Shown: positions 27,036-38,576, counted from the stretch's first letter. The stretch is DNA of 64,000 nucleotides from Gaiellasilicea sp963829845 (GCA_963829845.1 CAWHKD010000024.1:1-64000); one strand, 5' to 3'. Made by a program: numbers and translations. Notes: generated from the letters alone by a model not told the origin.

Positions 27036-30000
27036 GTGCGCCGCCTCGTCGGATCCCTCGCACTCGGCGTTGCGCTCATCGCCACGTCGGCTGCTGCCGC
27101 TGCATTCCAGCCGATCGAGCGGCGCGGTGGTGAGATCCAGATCCCCCGCGTCCGCGCCGGCACGATCACCGTCCCTGCCGCACACCGCGAGGGCCGCATC
27201 ACCGTCATCCTGACGCTGTCCGACCCGCCGCTCGCCGCCCACTCCCGCACCCTCGCCGGCACCAGCGTCACGCGCAGGCTGAACGTGCAGAGCCGCGGCG
27301 CGAAGGCCTACGTCGCCAAGCTGCAGCAGGCGCAGCGCGCCGCAACCGCCTCGCTGAAGCGTGCGATCCCGAGCGCCACGGTCGAGCGCAACTACACCCT
27401 GCTCCTGAACGGGATGGCGGTCGAGTTGCCCGCCACGCAGCTGGCGAAAGCGGCAAAGCTGTCCTTCGCGCGCAAGCTCTATCCGAGCTACCGCTACACG
27501 CTCGCGCTCAACCGCAGCCCGGGCTTGATCGGCGCAGGCGCACTCGCGGCCGCCGGGGGCGGCAGCGGCGAGGGGATGAAGATCGCGGTCGTCGACGACG
27601 GCATCGACCCGACGAACGCCTTCTTCAACCCGCAGGGCTACGCCTACCCCGCCGGATTCCCGAAAGGCGGCACGAAGTGGACGACGCCGAAGGTGATCGT
27701 CGCCCGCTCCTTCGTCGGGGCGGGCGCGGACGACCGGACTCGGCTCGCGGTCGATCCGCAAGCGTCCTTCCACGGGACGCACGTCGCCGGGATCGCGGCG
27801 GGCAACGCGGGCACGACCGCTCCCGCCGGCTCCGATCACCCGCAGACGACAGGGCTCTCGGGGGTCGCACCACGCGCGTACGTCGGCAACTACCGGGTCT
27901 TCAACGTGCCGACGCCTGTCGGCCACGTCGGCAACACGCCCGAGATCGTCGCCGCCTTCGAGGCGGCCGTCAGCGACGGGATGGACGTGATCAACTTCTC
28001 GGGCGGCGGCCCGCAGACCGATCCGCTCAGCGATGCGCTGATCGAAGCCGTGCGGAACGTGGCCGCAGCAGGCGTCGTGCCCGTGATCTCGGCAGGGAAC
28101 GATCGCGACGACTACGGCGTCGGCTCCGCCGGGTCTCCAGGCAGCGCCCCGGACGCAATCTCGGTCGCGGCACTCTCGAACTCGCACGTCTACGCGCCCG
28201 CGCTGTCGGTGACCGCGCCGGGCACTCCCGAACCGCTGACGCAGATCCCCTTCGTAAGGACAGCCGGCCCGGCCACGCCTGCCGCGTGGGCGAACTCGGA
28301 TCAGCAGCTCGTCGATGTCGGCTCGATCGTGGGCACAAACGGCCAGCCCGTGCCGCGCGACCTCTGCGGCCCGCCCGGGAACCTGGACGGCGGCCCCAGT
28401 CCGCTTCCCACCGGCTCGCTGAACGGCTCGATCGCGCTCGTGTCGCGGGGCATCTGCACGTTCGCACTCAAGAGCGCTCGCGTGAAGGCGGCCGGCGGCG
28501 TCGGCATCGTCGTCGTCGACAACCGGCCCGGCGAGGCAAATCCGATCCCGATTCAGCTCGACGTGCGGGGCGGGATGATCGCCGACCTCGACGGCCAGCA
28601 GCTCCGCGCGTACCTCGCCGGCCGCGGCGGCCGCACAACGGCACGGATCGGCGGCGGCCCGCGTGATCTCACCACCGGCCGCGGTGGCGTCGTCACCAGC
28701 TTCTCCTCCGCCGGCCTGACCGCATTCGGGCATCTCCTCAAGCCCGACGTCGGCGCGCCGGGCGGCCAGATCCTCTCCGCGACGCTTCCCAGCGCGGGCG
28801 GGCCGTTCGCCGTCTTCGACGGCACGAGCATGGCCGCGCCGCACGTCGCCGGAGCCGCCGCGCTGCTCCTGCAGCGCCATCCGAATTGGTCACCGCAGCA
28901 GGTCAAGTCCGCCCTTGTCTCGACGGCGGCGCCGGCGTGGGCCGACACGGCCCGGACGGTCGAGGCACCGGTCCTGACCTCCGGCTCCGGCGAGGTCGAC
29001 CTGCCGGCCGCAAACGACCCGAAGCTGTTCACGGATCCAGTCTCGCTCTCGTACTCCGACATGAATGTCAATCGCGGAGCGGTCTCGAAGTCGCTGCTGC
29101 TCGGGCTCTCGGACGCCGGCGACGGCGCCGGCACCTGGACGATCGAGGTCAAGCCGCAAGGGCAGCCGAGGGGCGTCCAGATCGTCGTCCCCGGCGCGGT
29201 CACGATCGCTCCCGGCGGCGGCGCGCAGATTCCCGTTACCGCCAACGCCGCGGCGGGTGCAGCCGCCGGCGAGGCCTACGGCTTCCTGCTGCTGCGCCGC
29301 GGCTCGGTGACGCGCAGGGTCGCGTACGCGCTACTCGTGACGCGCCCCGGGCTCGAGTCAGCACCGGTCGTTCCTCTCCGCCAGATCCAGCAGGGCGACA
29401 CGCGCCGCGGCGTCTCGCGCGCCTCGGTCTACAAGTACCCGGCCGCCGCCTTCGGGCCTGCGCCGAACTACACGGGTGCGCCCGTGAACGAGGACGGCGG
29501 CGAGACGCTGTACCGGATCCGGCTCGACGAGCCGGCGGTGAACGTCGGCGCCGCGGTGATCGTCTCCACTCCCGGCTCGCTCATCCATCCGTGGTTTCTC
29601 GGCTCGCCGGACGAGAACGACGTCCAGGGTTACGCCGGCCTGCCCGTCAACGTCAACAACTTGACGATCGACTATCCACTCGACATCGGCGCGGCGGGGA
29701 CCGTCTTCCCGCGCACAAAGGCGTACTACGTTGCCGTCGACTCGGGCCGCGATCTCTTCACCGGCCGTTCGCTCGGCGGTGCCTACGTCCTACAGGCCTG
29801 GGTCGACGACGTGCAGCCGCCGCTGCTCGGCTTGCTGACCCAACGTGTTTCCGCTGGTCGGCCGACGATCGCCCTGCGCGTCCTCGACCTCGGTGCGGGC
29901 GTCGACCCGTATTCGCTCGTGATCGGCTACGGCCAGACCCTGATCGGCGCGGCCGCCTACGACCCGGCGAGCGGGATCGCGCTCTTCCCGATCCCGAGCG

Positions 30001-30416
30001 AGGCGCCCGTGCTCCGCGCCGGCAAGCGGCAGATGCAGGCCTCCGCGGCGGACTTCCAGGAAGCCAAGAACGTCGACTCCGTCGGTGACGAGCTGCTGCC
30101 GAACACGGCGTTCGCGAGCGGCCCGGTGAGCGTCGTCAACGGGCCGACGATCACCTGGTTGACGCCCGAGATTCGCGCCTGCGTGCCGGCAACGACGCCG
30201 ATGGCGGTGCTCGCAGGTTCGACCGCCGCGATCCGGTCGATCCGGTTTTTCGACGGTAAGAAGCAGATCGCGACCGTCCGCCGCGGCACGGCCGGGATCT
30301 ACGCGGCGAACTGGCGTCGAGGCGGTGCGAAGGGCAGGCACACGCTCCGCGCGATCGTCACCGACGCGAAGGGCCGGACGGCCGAAGCCCAGCGCGTCAC
30401 GCGCGGCTGCTCGTAG
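27036..30416 (+). CDS. secreted S8 subtilisin-like serine protease
   Basis: The 1126-aa exoprotease has a signal peptide (RRLVGSLALGVALIATSAAA), an I9-type pro-region (about 50-160), a catalytic domain with D187 (VVDDGID), H245 (HGTHVAG) and S598 (DGTSMAAPHVAG), an inserted PA domain (about 400-470, with ALVSRGICTFALKSARVKAA) and a long C-terminal beta-rich region ending in an Ig/Fn3-like module. It presumably degrades external protein. GTG at 27036 begins the signal peptide and has a -10 7 nt upstream; an earlier in-frame GTG at 27000 lacks both. Confidence 0.9.
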   Translation: MRRLVGSLALGVALIATSAAAAAFQPIERRGGEIQIPRVRAGTITVPAAHREGRITVILTLSDPPLAAHSRTLAGTSVTRRLNVQSRGAKAYVAKLQQAQRAATASLKRAIPSATVERNYTLLLNGMAVELPATQLAKAAKLSFARKLYPSYRYTLALNRSPGLIGAGALAAAGGGSGEGMKIAVVDDGIDPTNAFFNPQGYAYPAGFPKGGTKWTTPKVIVARSFVGAGADDRTRLAVDPQASFHGTHVAGIAAGNAGTTAPAGSDHPQTTGLSGVAPRAYVGNYRVFNVPTPVGHVGNTPEIVAAFEAAVSDGMDVINFSGGGPQTDPLSDALIEAVRNVAAAGVVPVISAGNDRDDYGVGSAGSPGSAPDAISVAALSNSHVYAPALSVTAPGTPEPLTQIPFVRTAGPATPAAWANSDQQLVDVGSIVGTNGQPVPRDLCGPPGNLDGGPSPLPTGSLNGSIALVSRGICTFALKSARVKAAGGVGIVVVDNRPGEANPIPIQLDVRGGMIADLDGQQLRAYLAGRGGRTTARIGGGPRDLTTGRGGVVTSFSSAGLTAFGHLLKPDVGAPGGQILSATLPSAGGPFAVFDGTSMAAPHVAGAAALLLQRHPNWSPQQVKSALVSTAAPAWADTARTVEAPVLTSGSGEVDLPAANDPKLFTDPVSLSYSDMNVNRGAVSKSLLLGLSDAGDGAGTWTIEVKPQGQPRGVQIVVPGAVTIAPGGGAQIPVTANAAAGAAAGEAYGFLLLRRGSVTRRVAYALLVTRPGLESAPVVPLRQIQQGDTRRGVSRASVYKYPAAAFGPAPNYTGAPVNEDGGETLYRIRLDEPAVNVGAAVIVSTPGSLIHPWFLGSPDENDVQGYAGLPVNVNNLTIDYPLDIGAAGTVFPRTKAYYVAVDSGRDLFTGRSLGGAYVLQAWVDDVQPPLLGLLTQRVSAGRPTIALRVLDLGAGVDPYSLVIGYGQTLIGAAAYDPASGIALFPIPSEAPVLRAGKRQMQASAADFQEAKNVDSVGDELLPNTAFASGPVSVVNGPTITWLTPEIRACVPATTPMAVLAGSTAAIRSIRFFDGKKQIATVRRGTAGIYAANWRRGGAKGRHTLRAIVTDAKGRTAEAQRVTRGCS

Positions 30417-30419
30417 GCT
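30414..30419 (+). promoter_or_regulatory. -10 element of the SDR gene
   Basis: TAGGCT lies 7 nt before the GTG at 30427. Its first three bases are also the stop codon of the subtilase. Confidence 0.4.
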
Positions 30420-30426
30420 CCTCCGC

Positions 30427-31185
30427 GTGAAGATCGCGGTCATCACCGGCGCCTCGAGCGGGATCGGCGAGGCGACGGCGCGGGAACTGGCGCGGCGTGG
30501 GTGGCGGCCCGTCCTCGTCGCACGCCGGCAAGAGCGCCTCGAGCCGCTCGCCGCCGAGCTCGGCGGCGAGTACGAACTGTGCGACGTCTCCGAACGGGCG
30601 GACGTCGACCGCGTCGCCTCAGCGATCCTGGCGCGGCATGGCCGCATCGACCTGCTCGTCAACAACGCGGGCATCCCCGGGCGTGGCGACTTCCTCTCGG
30701 TCGACCCCGAGCGGATCGAGGCGGTGCTGCGGACGAATTACCTCGGCTGCGTCTGGATGGTGCGCGCGCTGGACACGGGCCTGCAACCCGGCTCGCACGT
30801 CGTCAACGTCGTCTCGGTGGCCGGAACGGTCGCGTTCGCGCCGGCCGGGCCGTACGCCGCTTCGAAGCATGCCCAGCTCGCATTCTCGCGCTCTCTCGCC
30901 GGCCTCCTGGCCGCTCGCGGCGTCAAGGTGCACACCGTGCTGCCGGGCTTCGTCGAAACCGAGGGATTCCCGCAGAAGGCGGTGCTCCGGAGCGCCTTCT
31001 TCCGGCGGATGGTGATCACACCAGCGCTCGTTGCCGAACGAATCGCAGGCGCCGTCGAGTCGGGCAAACGTGAGGTCTTCGTGCCGCGCTGGTACCGGCT
31101 CTTCTCGCTCGTCCAGACACTTTTGCCGGGCCTCTCCGCCCGGCTGGTCGCCCGTTCGGGCTACAGACGCCCCGCCGCGAGCTAG
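30427..31185 (+). CDS. short-chain dehydrogenase/reductase
   Basis: The 252-aa classical SDR has the NAD(P) motif TGASSGIGEA (about 8-17), the structural NNAG, a catalytic serine (VVSVAG) and YxxxK as YAASK. Arginines after the second strand (VARRQERLEP) suggest NADPH preference. The C-terminal tail (residues about 215-252, RWYRLFSLVQTLLPGLSARL) is amphipathic and may touch the membrane. The substrate is unknown. The stop overlaps the convergent csoR stop by 4 nt. Confidence 0.85.
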   Translation: MKIAVITGASSGIGEATARELARRGWRPVLVARRQERLEPLAAELGGEYELCDVSERADVDRVASAILARHGRIDLLVNNAGIPGRGDFLSVDPERIEAVLRTNYLGCVWMVRALDTGLQPGSHVVNVVSVAGTVAFAPAGPYAASKHAQLAFSRSLAGLLAARGVKVHTVLPGFVETEGFPQKAVLRSAFFRRMVITPALVAERIAGAVESGKREVFVPRWYRLFSLVQTLLPGLSARLVARSGYRRPAAS

Positions 31186-31471
31186 CGCGTTTTCGCGAAG
31201 CGCTGCACGGCCGCGAGCAGCTCGTCCGTCTTCGCGCGGGCCTCGGCCTCGTCCCCGGACGCGATCGCATCCGCGACGCAGTGGTTGACGTGGTCGTCGA
31301 GCACCTTCAGGCCGACGCTCTCGAGCGCGGTCATCGCCGCCCCGATCTGCGTCAGGATGTCGATGCAGTAGCGCTCCTCGTCGACCATCTTCTCGATCCC
31401 GCGCACCTGCCCTTCGATCCGCCTCAGCCGCTTGCCGATCGCGTCCTTGTCGTAGCCGTGGTCGTGATCGC

Positions 31472-31475
<4 letters not shown>
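31182..31475 (-). CDS. csoR: CsoR-family copper-sensing repressor
   Basis: The 97-aa all-helical repressor has the copper ligand set C37, H62 and C66 (YCIDIL, HVNHC), matching the C-H-C set of mycobacterial CsoR. It binds its operator without Cu(I) and releases it when Cu(I) is bound. It is the last gene of the copper operon. Its ATG overlaps the copA stop (ATGA). It very likely controls the operon through the palindrome at 34589-34607. Confidence 0.9.
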
Positions 31476-33606
<2,131 letters not shown>

Positions 33607-33610
<4 letters not shown>

Positions 33611-34386
33611 CTCGCCACCAGCTTCGAGACGGTCTCGACCCTGCCGCCGACCTCGAACTGGAGGTAGAGGCGGTACCGGCCGGCGCCCGGGAACGGCACG
33701 TCGAAGGCCAGCTCGTCCTCGTCGGCGTGGGCGTGGATGTACGCGAGGTCGCCCTCGCGCAGCACGACGAGGTGGCCACGCGCGCCCAAATAGCGCCCGA
33801 TCTTGACCGGGTTGCCCGCGCGCCTGACGGCGAACTCCAAGCGGTCGCCCGCCTCTCTGAGCACGACCTCGAACTCGCTGCTCCGCTCGGCGGCGAGGTC
33901 GGACCCGCTGTGGCCTGCGAGGTCGATCCCGAGCGTGCGCCTTTCGCCGCCGGTGGTGAAGTCGGCGAAGACGCGGTACGACCCGTTCACGGGGAGCGTC
34001 ATCGGCACGGTCCACGCGCCGTCGCTGCGTTGCTGCGGATGCAGGTGGAGGAACTGGGCGTTCGGCGAGCGGGCGACGACGACGAGGTGGAGCCGGCGCT
34101 CGTGCTCGAGGTCGTAGTCGCGGAGCACCAACCCGTCCGGCCCGAAGATGCGGAACACGTATGCCTCACGACGGCCGGCGGTGAGCGCCTCGCGCTCCGC
34201 AGCGAGCCGGTAGCCGTCCTGCTCGAGCCCAACCCCCGCGGGGGCGGATCCACCGTGCGCCTCTGCTGGGGCGGCATGCGCCTCCTCCCCGATTGTGCGG
34301 TCCTCGAGGTCGATCGCGCGACCGACCGCCAGCGCGACGAAGAAGATGCCGGCGAGACCGGCGACGAAAAGCGCGACTCTTGTCAC
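33607..34386 (-). CDS. membrane-anchored protein of the copper operon
   Basis: The 259-aa protein has one N-terminal helix (about 4-23) and then a soluble, mostly beta extracytoplasmic part with histidine-rich patches (FLHLHPQQ, YIHAHADEDE, EEAHAAPAEAHGG). These could bind copper outside the membrane. I recall similar genes beside copZ and copA in actinobacteria, but the family is uncharacterised. It is coupled at both ends by GTGA overlaps (copZ stop to its start, its stop to copA). Confidence 0.65.
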
Positions 34387-34580
34387 GCCGCTTCGTAGCC
34401 GGCTTCGTCGATCGCCGCGCGTAGGGCCCCGTCCTCGAGACCGTCGCCGCGCACGACGACGAGCTTGCTGTCGAGATCGGCGTTCACGAACTCGACACCC
34501 GGAACGCGCGATACCTCTTCCTCGACGGCCGCCTTGCAGTGGCCGCAGCTCATGCCGCTGACGGTGTAGGTGAGCTCCAT
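34383..34580 (-). CDS. copZ: copper chaperone, heavy-metal-associated domain
   Basis: The 65-aa protein is one HMA ferredoxin-like fold with the Cu(I) site MSCGHC (C12, C15). It delivers Cu(I) to CopA. I start it at the ATG at 34580; a longer frame to 34616 would run through the CsoR operator and lacks homology. It is the first gene of the operon. Confidence 0.9.
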   Translation of the reverse strand: MELTYTVSGMSCGHCKAAVEEEVSRVPGVEFVNADLDSKLVVVRGDGLEDGALRAAIDEAGYEAA

Positions 34581-34588
34581 CCGCCCAG

Positions 34589-34607
34589 AATACCCCCGTA
34601 GGGTATT
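34589..34607. promoter_or_regulatory. CsoR operator of the copper operon
   Basis: AATACCCCCGTAGGGTATT is a perfect 7-bp inverted repeat around a 5-bp centre, 8 bp before the copZ ATG. The TACCC and GGGTA half-sites are those of known CsoR boxes. It overlaps the stop codon of alr. Confidence 0.8.
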
Positions 34608-35625
34608 AAGCGTCAACCACGAACCGGCGCGTCCGGTCAGGCGAACTGCGGATCCCCGTCACGATCTCGTAGCCGATCGTCCCCGCCGTGCGGGCGTGTG
34701 CCTCCGCCTGGACACCGTGTCCCAGCAGCGTCACGGGCGTCCCAACGGGCAGCTCGCGGTCGAGCTCGACCGCGAACGCGTCCATCGACACGGTCCCGAT
34801 GACGCGGCGCAGCTCGCCTGCGACACGCACCTCCGTCCCGGTCAGGTCGCGCCGGAAGCCGTCGGCGTAGCCGACCGGGACGATCCCGATCCACGTCGGC
34901 CGCTCGGCGATCCAGCGGCGGCCGTAGCCGGTCGACTCGCCCGGCTGCGCCTGCCGGACCTGCGCCAGCTGTGACTCCCAGCGAAGCGCCGGCTCGAGCC
35001 CGTCCTCGCCCGGATCCGTGCCGAAAGGCGAGATCCCGTAGAGACCGATCCCGCAGCGTGCGGCGTCGAAGCGTGCCGTCGGATAGCGGAGCGCCCCTGC
35101 GCTGTTGGCGATGTGGCGCGTCAGCGACGCGTGCTCGGCGGTCGCAGCGGCGAACCGCTCGATCTGGAGCTCCGTGAACGCGGCATCGCTATCGGCCGAG
35201 GCGAAGTGGCTCATCAGGCCGACGACCTCCCGGCCCGGCGCCGGCAACTCGGCGACCCCCCAACGGCCCATGCCGGTGTCGAGCTTGAGGTGGACGCGCA
35301 CAGCCTCAGGCACCTCACCGTCGGCGATCACCAGCTCGAGCCCGGCATCGCGCGCGTCGGCGATCTCGCGGCTCGTGGCCGGGCCCATGACGAGGATTCG
35401 CACCGGCCCCAGCTCCCGACGTAGCGCCAGGCCCTCCGGCACCGTCGCGACGCAGAGCGCAGTCGCCCCGGCTCCGAGTGCCACACCGCCGACGTCGAGC
35501 GCGCCGTGCCCATAGCCGTCCGCTTTGACGACCGCCCAGAGCTCGGCGCCCTCCAGAGCGGTCAGCAGCGTCCGAGCGTTCCGCCGGATCGCGCCCAGGT
35601 CGACGATCAGGTCGGAACGGGCCAC
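34606..35625 (-). CDS. alr: alanine racemase
   Basis: This PLP enzyme makes D-alanine for peptidoglycan. The 339-aa protein has the PLP lysine in AVVKADGYGHG (K34), the barrel motif LDTGMGRWG and a C-terminal domain with catalytic tyrosine region GYADGF. It is slightly shorter than typical (about 360-380). TAACAT lies 6 nt before the GTG, so alr may have its own promoter although it follows nnr by 61 nt. Confidence 0.92.
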   Translation of the reverse strand: MARSDLIVDLGAIRRNARTLLTALEGAELWAVVKADGYGHGALDVGGVALGAGATALCVATVPEGLALRRELGPVRILVMGPATSREIADARDAGLELVIADGEVPEAVRVHLKLDTGMGRWGVAELPAPGREVVGLMSHFASADSDAAFTELQIERFAAATAEHASLTRHIANSAGALRYPTARFDAARCGIGLYGISPFGTDPGEDGLEPALRWESQLAQVRQAQPGESTGYGRRWIAERPTWIGIVPVGYADGFRRDLTGTEVRVAGELRRVIGTVSMDAFAVELDRELPVGTPVTLLGHGVQAEAHARTAGTIGYEIVTGIRSSPDRTRRFVVDA

Positions 35626-35631
35626 GCCGCG

Positions 35632-35637
35632 ATGTTA
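35632..35637 (-). promoter_or_regulatory. -10 element of alr
   Basis: TAACAT on the minus strand lies 6 nt before the alr GTG at 35625. Confidence 0.45.
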
Positions 35638-35686
35638 TGGCGTATTGGATCTGGGTCTCGCAGGTGGCGTGGAACGTGTCGGAGGG

Positions 35687-37006
35687 TTACGGCAGCACGC
35701 CGGGAAGCGCCGAAATGACGTCGCTCGCGATCATGCCGCGCTGCGGCAGGCTCCGCGCAGCGAGGCCGTGGGCCGTCGCCGCGGCGGCCGCGGCGAGGCG
35801 AGGCTCGAGCCCCTTCGCGAGGAACGCAGCGAGGATGCCGGTGAGGACGTCACCCGTGCCCGCGGTCGCCAGCCCGGATGCCTTCGCGATCGCGATGAGC
35901 ACGCCTTCGCTGGGGCCGGCGACGATCGTGTCCGCGCCCTTGAGCAGGCAAATGCAGCCGAATCGCTCCGCGCCGCGCCGCGCCGCTTCGAGCCGGTGTG
36001 CGTCCACCCAGCCGGAGCTCTCGCCGAGCAGCCGCCCTAGCTCGCCCGCATGCGGCGTCAGGACCGCCCGAGCACCCCAGCCGCCGGGCGCGAGCTCGTG
36101 GAGGGCGTCGGCGTCGAGCACGAGCGACTGGTCCCCGGCGTCGATCAGCTCGTCGCGGAGCGCCTTCGCGGCGGCGTCGCGGCCGAGGCCGGGGCCGATC
36201 GCGAGTGCGCGGGCCTTCGTCATCGCGTCGCGCGCGTCGGCCCAGGTCAGCTTCACGGGCTCGAGCAGGTTCGCCTCGACGACGGGCAGCGATGGCTCCG
36301 GCACCGCGACTGTGACGTAGCCCGCATCTGCGCGCAACGCAGCCTCGGCCGCGAGACACACGGCGCCGGTCATTCCGGGTGCACCGCCGACGATGAGCAC
36401 GGCGCCCGCGGTGTACTTGCTGTCCTCCGGTCGCTTGCGCGGGACGAGTGCAACGATTTCGGCCGTCGTGAGCCGGTTCTGCGTTTCTGTCGCCTCCAGC
36501 CCGATGTCCGCGACGACGACCTCGCCGGCGTGGAAGAGGCCGGGTGCGACCGCGAGCCCGAGCTTGCGGCCGTGGAACGTCACCGTCAGCGCCGCCCGTA
36601 CTCCGGCGCCGGCCACCTCGCCGGTGGATGCGTCGACTCCGGACGGAACGTCGACGGAGACGACGGGCGAGGCCGCGGCGTTGATCCGCTCGATCATGGA
36701 GGCCGCCTCGTCGCGGGGCTCGCCATGGAAGCCGGTTCCGAACAGCCCATCGACGATCACGTCCGCCTGCTCGACCGCCGTCGTCTCGACGGCGTCGCGA
36801 CCCGCCTCGCGCAGGATCCGCGCCGCGATCCTGCCGTCGCCGCCGTTCGAGCCGCCGCCGCAGACGACAGCGATCCGGCGCGCTTCCGGGAAGCGTTGCA
36901 GCACCTCGCGCGCGACGGCGGCGCCGGCGCGCTCCATCAGCTCGCCGATGTCGTGACCCGCCTCCGCGGCGCGCGCCTCCTCGGCCGTGTAGAGAGGTTC
37001 AAACAT
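35687..37006 (-). CDS. nnr: bifunctional NAD(P)H-hydrate epimerase and dehydratase
   Basis: This enzyme repairs hydrated NAD(P)H. The N-terminal half (about 1-190) is the epimerase with CGGGSNGGDG and VDVPSGVDASTG. The C-terminal half is the ADP/ATP-dependent dehydratase with IGPGLGRD, VLTPHAGE and ATAGTGDVLTG. The 439-aa length is shorter than the usual 490-510, mainly from a trimmed N terminus and linker. It overlaps acpS by 8 nt. The acpS-nnr-alr order is common in actinobacteria. Confidence 0.92.
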   Translation of the reverse strand: MFEPLYTAEEARAAEAGHDIGELMERAGAAVAREVLQRFPEARRIAVVCGGGSNGGDGRIAARILREAGRDAVETTAVEQADVIVDGLFGTGFHGEPRDEAASMIERINAAASPVVSVDVPSGVDASTGEVAGAGVRAALTVTFHGRKLGLAVAPGLFHAGEVVVADIGLEATETQNRLTTAEIVALVPRKRPEDSKYTAGAVLIVGGAPGMTGAVCLAAEAALRADAGYVTVAVPEPSLPVVEANLLEPVKLTWADARDAMTKARALAIGPGLGRDAAAKALRDELIDAGDQSLVLDADALHELAPGGWGARAVLTPHAGELGRLLGESSGWVDAHRLEAARRGAERFGCICLLKGADTIVAGPSEGVLIAIAKASGLATAGTGDVLTGILAAFLAKGLEPRLAAAAAATAHGLAARSLPQRGMIASDVISALPGVLP

Positions 37007-37367
37007 CGGCGACGACGCAAACCGCGGAGGCGAGCTCGCGTGAGTGCGTCATCGAGAGATCGATCGCGCCAGCGTCGACCCGCTCGGCCCACGCGGCAAC
37101 CCGCCCCGAGAGCCGCACCGACGGCTTCGGGCGGCCGGCGATCTCGATGTCCTTCCACGCGAACGCGCGCGCGACCCCGAAGCCGAGCGCCTTCCCAACC
37201 GCCTCCTTGCCGGCGAACCTGCCGGCGTAGCTCTCGGCCGGGTTCTTGCGCGAGTCGCAGTAGGCCTGCTCGGCCGGAGTGAAGCAGCGGTCCTTGAAGC
37301 CCTCGTAGCGCTCGAGCGAGCGGCGGACGCGCGCGATCTCGATCAGGTCGACGCCGACGCGCGTCAC
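36999..37367 (-). CDS. acpS: holo-[acyl-carrier-protein] synthase
   Basis: The 122-aa enzyme moves 4-phosphopantetheine from CoA to ACP. It has GVDLIEIARV with the metal aspartate near the start and FAGKEAVGKALG with the second acidic ligand. The GTG at 37367 overlaps the stop of the HAD gene (GTGA). The longer open frame has no homology. Confidence 0.92.
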   Translation of the reverse strand: MTRVGVDLIEIARVRRSLERYEGFKDRCFTPAEQAYCDSRKNPAESYAGRFAGKEAVGKALGFGVARAFAWKDIEIAGRPKPSVRLSGRVAAWAERVDAGAIDLSMTHSRELASAVCVVADV

Positions 37368-38140
37368 AGCGAGCGGTCGATCCAGTCCGGAACGTTCGCG
37401 ATCGAGCTGAGCACCGCATCGGGAACGACGGGAGAGCGTTCGAGCGCCTCCGGACGGAACTTGCCCGTCCGCAGCAGCAGCGTCTTCATTCCGAAGAGCT
37501 GCGCGCCGCGCACGTCCTGCTCGAGGTCGTCGGTGACCATCCAGGTCAGCTCGGGTTCGGCGTCGAGCGCCGCCAGCGCGGCGGCGAAGAACGACGCGCT
37601 CGGCTTGCCGATCACGGTCGCCTCGACGCCGGTCGCGTACTCGAGCGCGGCAACGAAAGCGCCGCCGTCGAGCATCGGCCCGCGCGCGGTCTGCCACCAC
37701 GCGTTCTTGTGCAGGCAGAAGAGATCCGCGCCCGCCTGGATCTCCGAGAACGCCCGGGCGAGGTTCATATGGCTGAACACCTGGTTCGGCTCGGTCGTCT
37801 CGTCACAGCCACCGACGAGCACGGCGTCCGCACCCTCGCCGACGAGCTCGACGCCAGCCAGGTCGGGGAGAATCGCCGACATCATCAGCCCGTAGACACG
37901 GCGTCCGCCGAGCTGTTCCGCCGCCGCAATCGGCGTCGTCTGCAGCTCCTGATCGTCGAGTTCGAGCCCCAGCCCCCGGAGCTCGTTCGCGAGCTCGGCT
38001 CGGGCGCGGGTCGAGTTGTTGGTGACGAAGCGGAGCCGGTGCCCGTCGGCGCGCAGGCGTGTGACCGCCTCCACCGCACCCGGGATCGGCTCGCCCGAAA
38101 CGTGAAGGACGCCGTCGACGTCCAGCAGAATGGCGGCCAT
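37364..38140 (-). CDS. HAD-IIA family sugar/nucleotide phosphatase
   Basis: The 258-aa hydrolase has motif I DVDGVL (D7, D9), motif II TNNSTR, a cap domain and motif III/IV region GKPSASFF plus TDDLEQDVRGAQ, the pattern of NagD-like HAD-IIA phosphatases. The ATG at 38140 has TAGCAT 8 nt upstream. It is the first gene of the HAD-acpS-nnr run. The substrate is unknown. Confidence 0.8.
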   Translation of the reverse strand: MAAILLDVDGVLHVSGEPIPGAVEAVTRLRADGHRLRFVTNNSTRARAELANELRGLGLELDDQELQTTPIAAAEQLGGRRVYGLMMSAILPDLAGVELVGEGADAVLVGGCDETTEPNQVFSHMNLARAFSEIQAGADLFCLHKNAWWQTARGPMLDGGAFVAALEYATGVEATVIGKPSASFFAAALAALDAEPELTWMVTDDLEQDVRGAQLFGMKTLLLRTGKFRPEALERSPVVPDAVLSSIANVPDWIDRSL

Positions 38141-38147
38141 GGAGCGG

Positions 38148-38154
38148 GATGCTA
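38148..38154. promoter_or_regulatory. divergent -10 region (HAD phosphatase and arfB)
   Basis: TAGCAT on the minus strand (38154-38149) lies 8 nt before the ATG at 38140. GATGCT on the plus strand (38148-38153) lies 6 nt before the GTG at 38160. Confidence 0.4.
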
Positions 38155-38159
38155 TCCGG

Positions 38160-38546
38160 GTGACACGCTCAGTCCTACTGCCTCTCGCCGAGATCGAGCT
38201 GCGCTTCTCCCGCTCGAGCGGACCGGGCGGCCAGCACGCGAACACCGCCGAGACACGCGTCGAGGCGATCCTCGACGTCGAGGCGTCATCCGCGCTGACC
38301 GAGACGCAGAAGCGGCGCGTGGTCGCGAAGACTGGGCCGACGCTGCGGGCCGTCGCCCAGGACGAGCGCAGCCAGCTGCGCAACCGCGCGATTGCGGTCG
38401 AGCGTCTCGTCGACCAGCTGCGGGAGGCGTTGAAGGTGCCGCGGCGCCGCGTCGCCACAAAGCCGACCAAGGCGTCGCGCGAGAAGCGGCTCGAGTCGAA
38501 GAAGCGGCGCTCGACGACGAAGCGGCTCCGCCGGCCGCCGGACTAG
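38160..38546 (+). CDS. arfB: ribosome-rescue peptidyl-tRNA hydrolase (ArfB/YaeJ type)
   Basis: The 128-aa protein is a release-factor-like domain with GGQ (residues 23-25 in SSGPGGQHANT) and a basic C-terminal tail (KPTKASREKRLESKKRRS) of the kind that enters the empty mRNA channel of stalled ribosomes. It hydrolyses peptidyl-tRNA there. The start could be this GTG or the ATG at 38139. The latter shares its CATG with the divergent gene, so I prefer the GTG, which has a -10-like hexamer. Confidence 0.8.
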   Translation: MTRSVLLPLAEIELRFSRSSGPGGQHANTAETRVEAILDVEASSALTETQKRRVVAKTGPTLRAVAQDERSQLRNRAIAVERLVDQLREALKVPRRRVATKPTKASREKRLESKKRRSTTKRLRRPPD

Positions 38547-38564
38547 CTCAACCTCTTCTCGGTC

Positions 38565-38570
38565 TAGACT
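38565..38570 (+). promoter_or_regulatory. -10 element of the formate dehydrogenase operon
   Basis: TAGACT lies 6 nt before the GTG at 38577. Confidence 0.5.
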
Positions 38571-38576
38571 CGCTGT

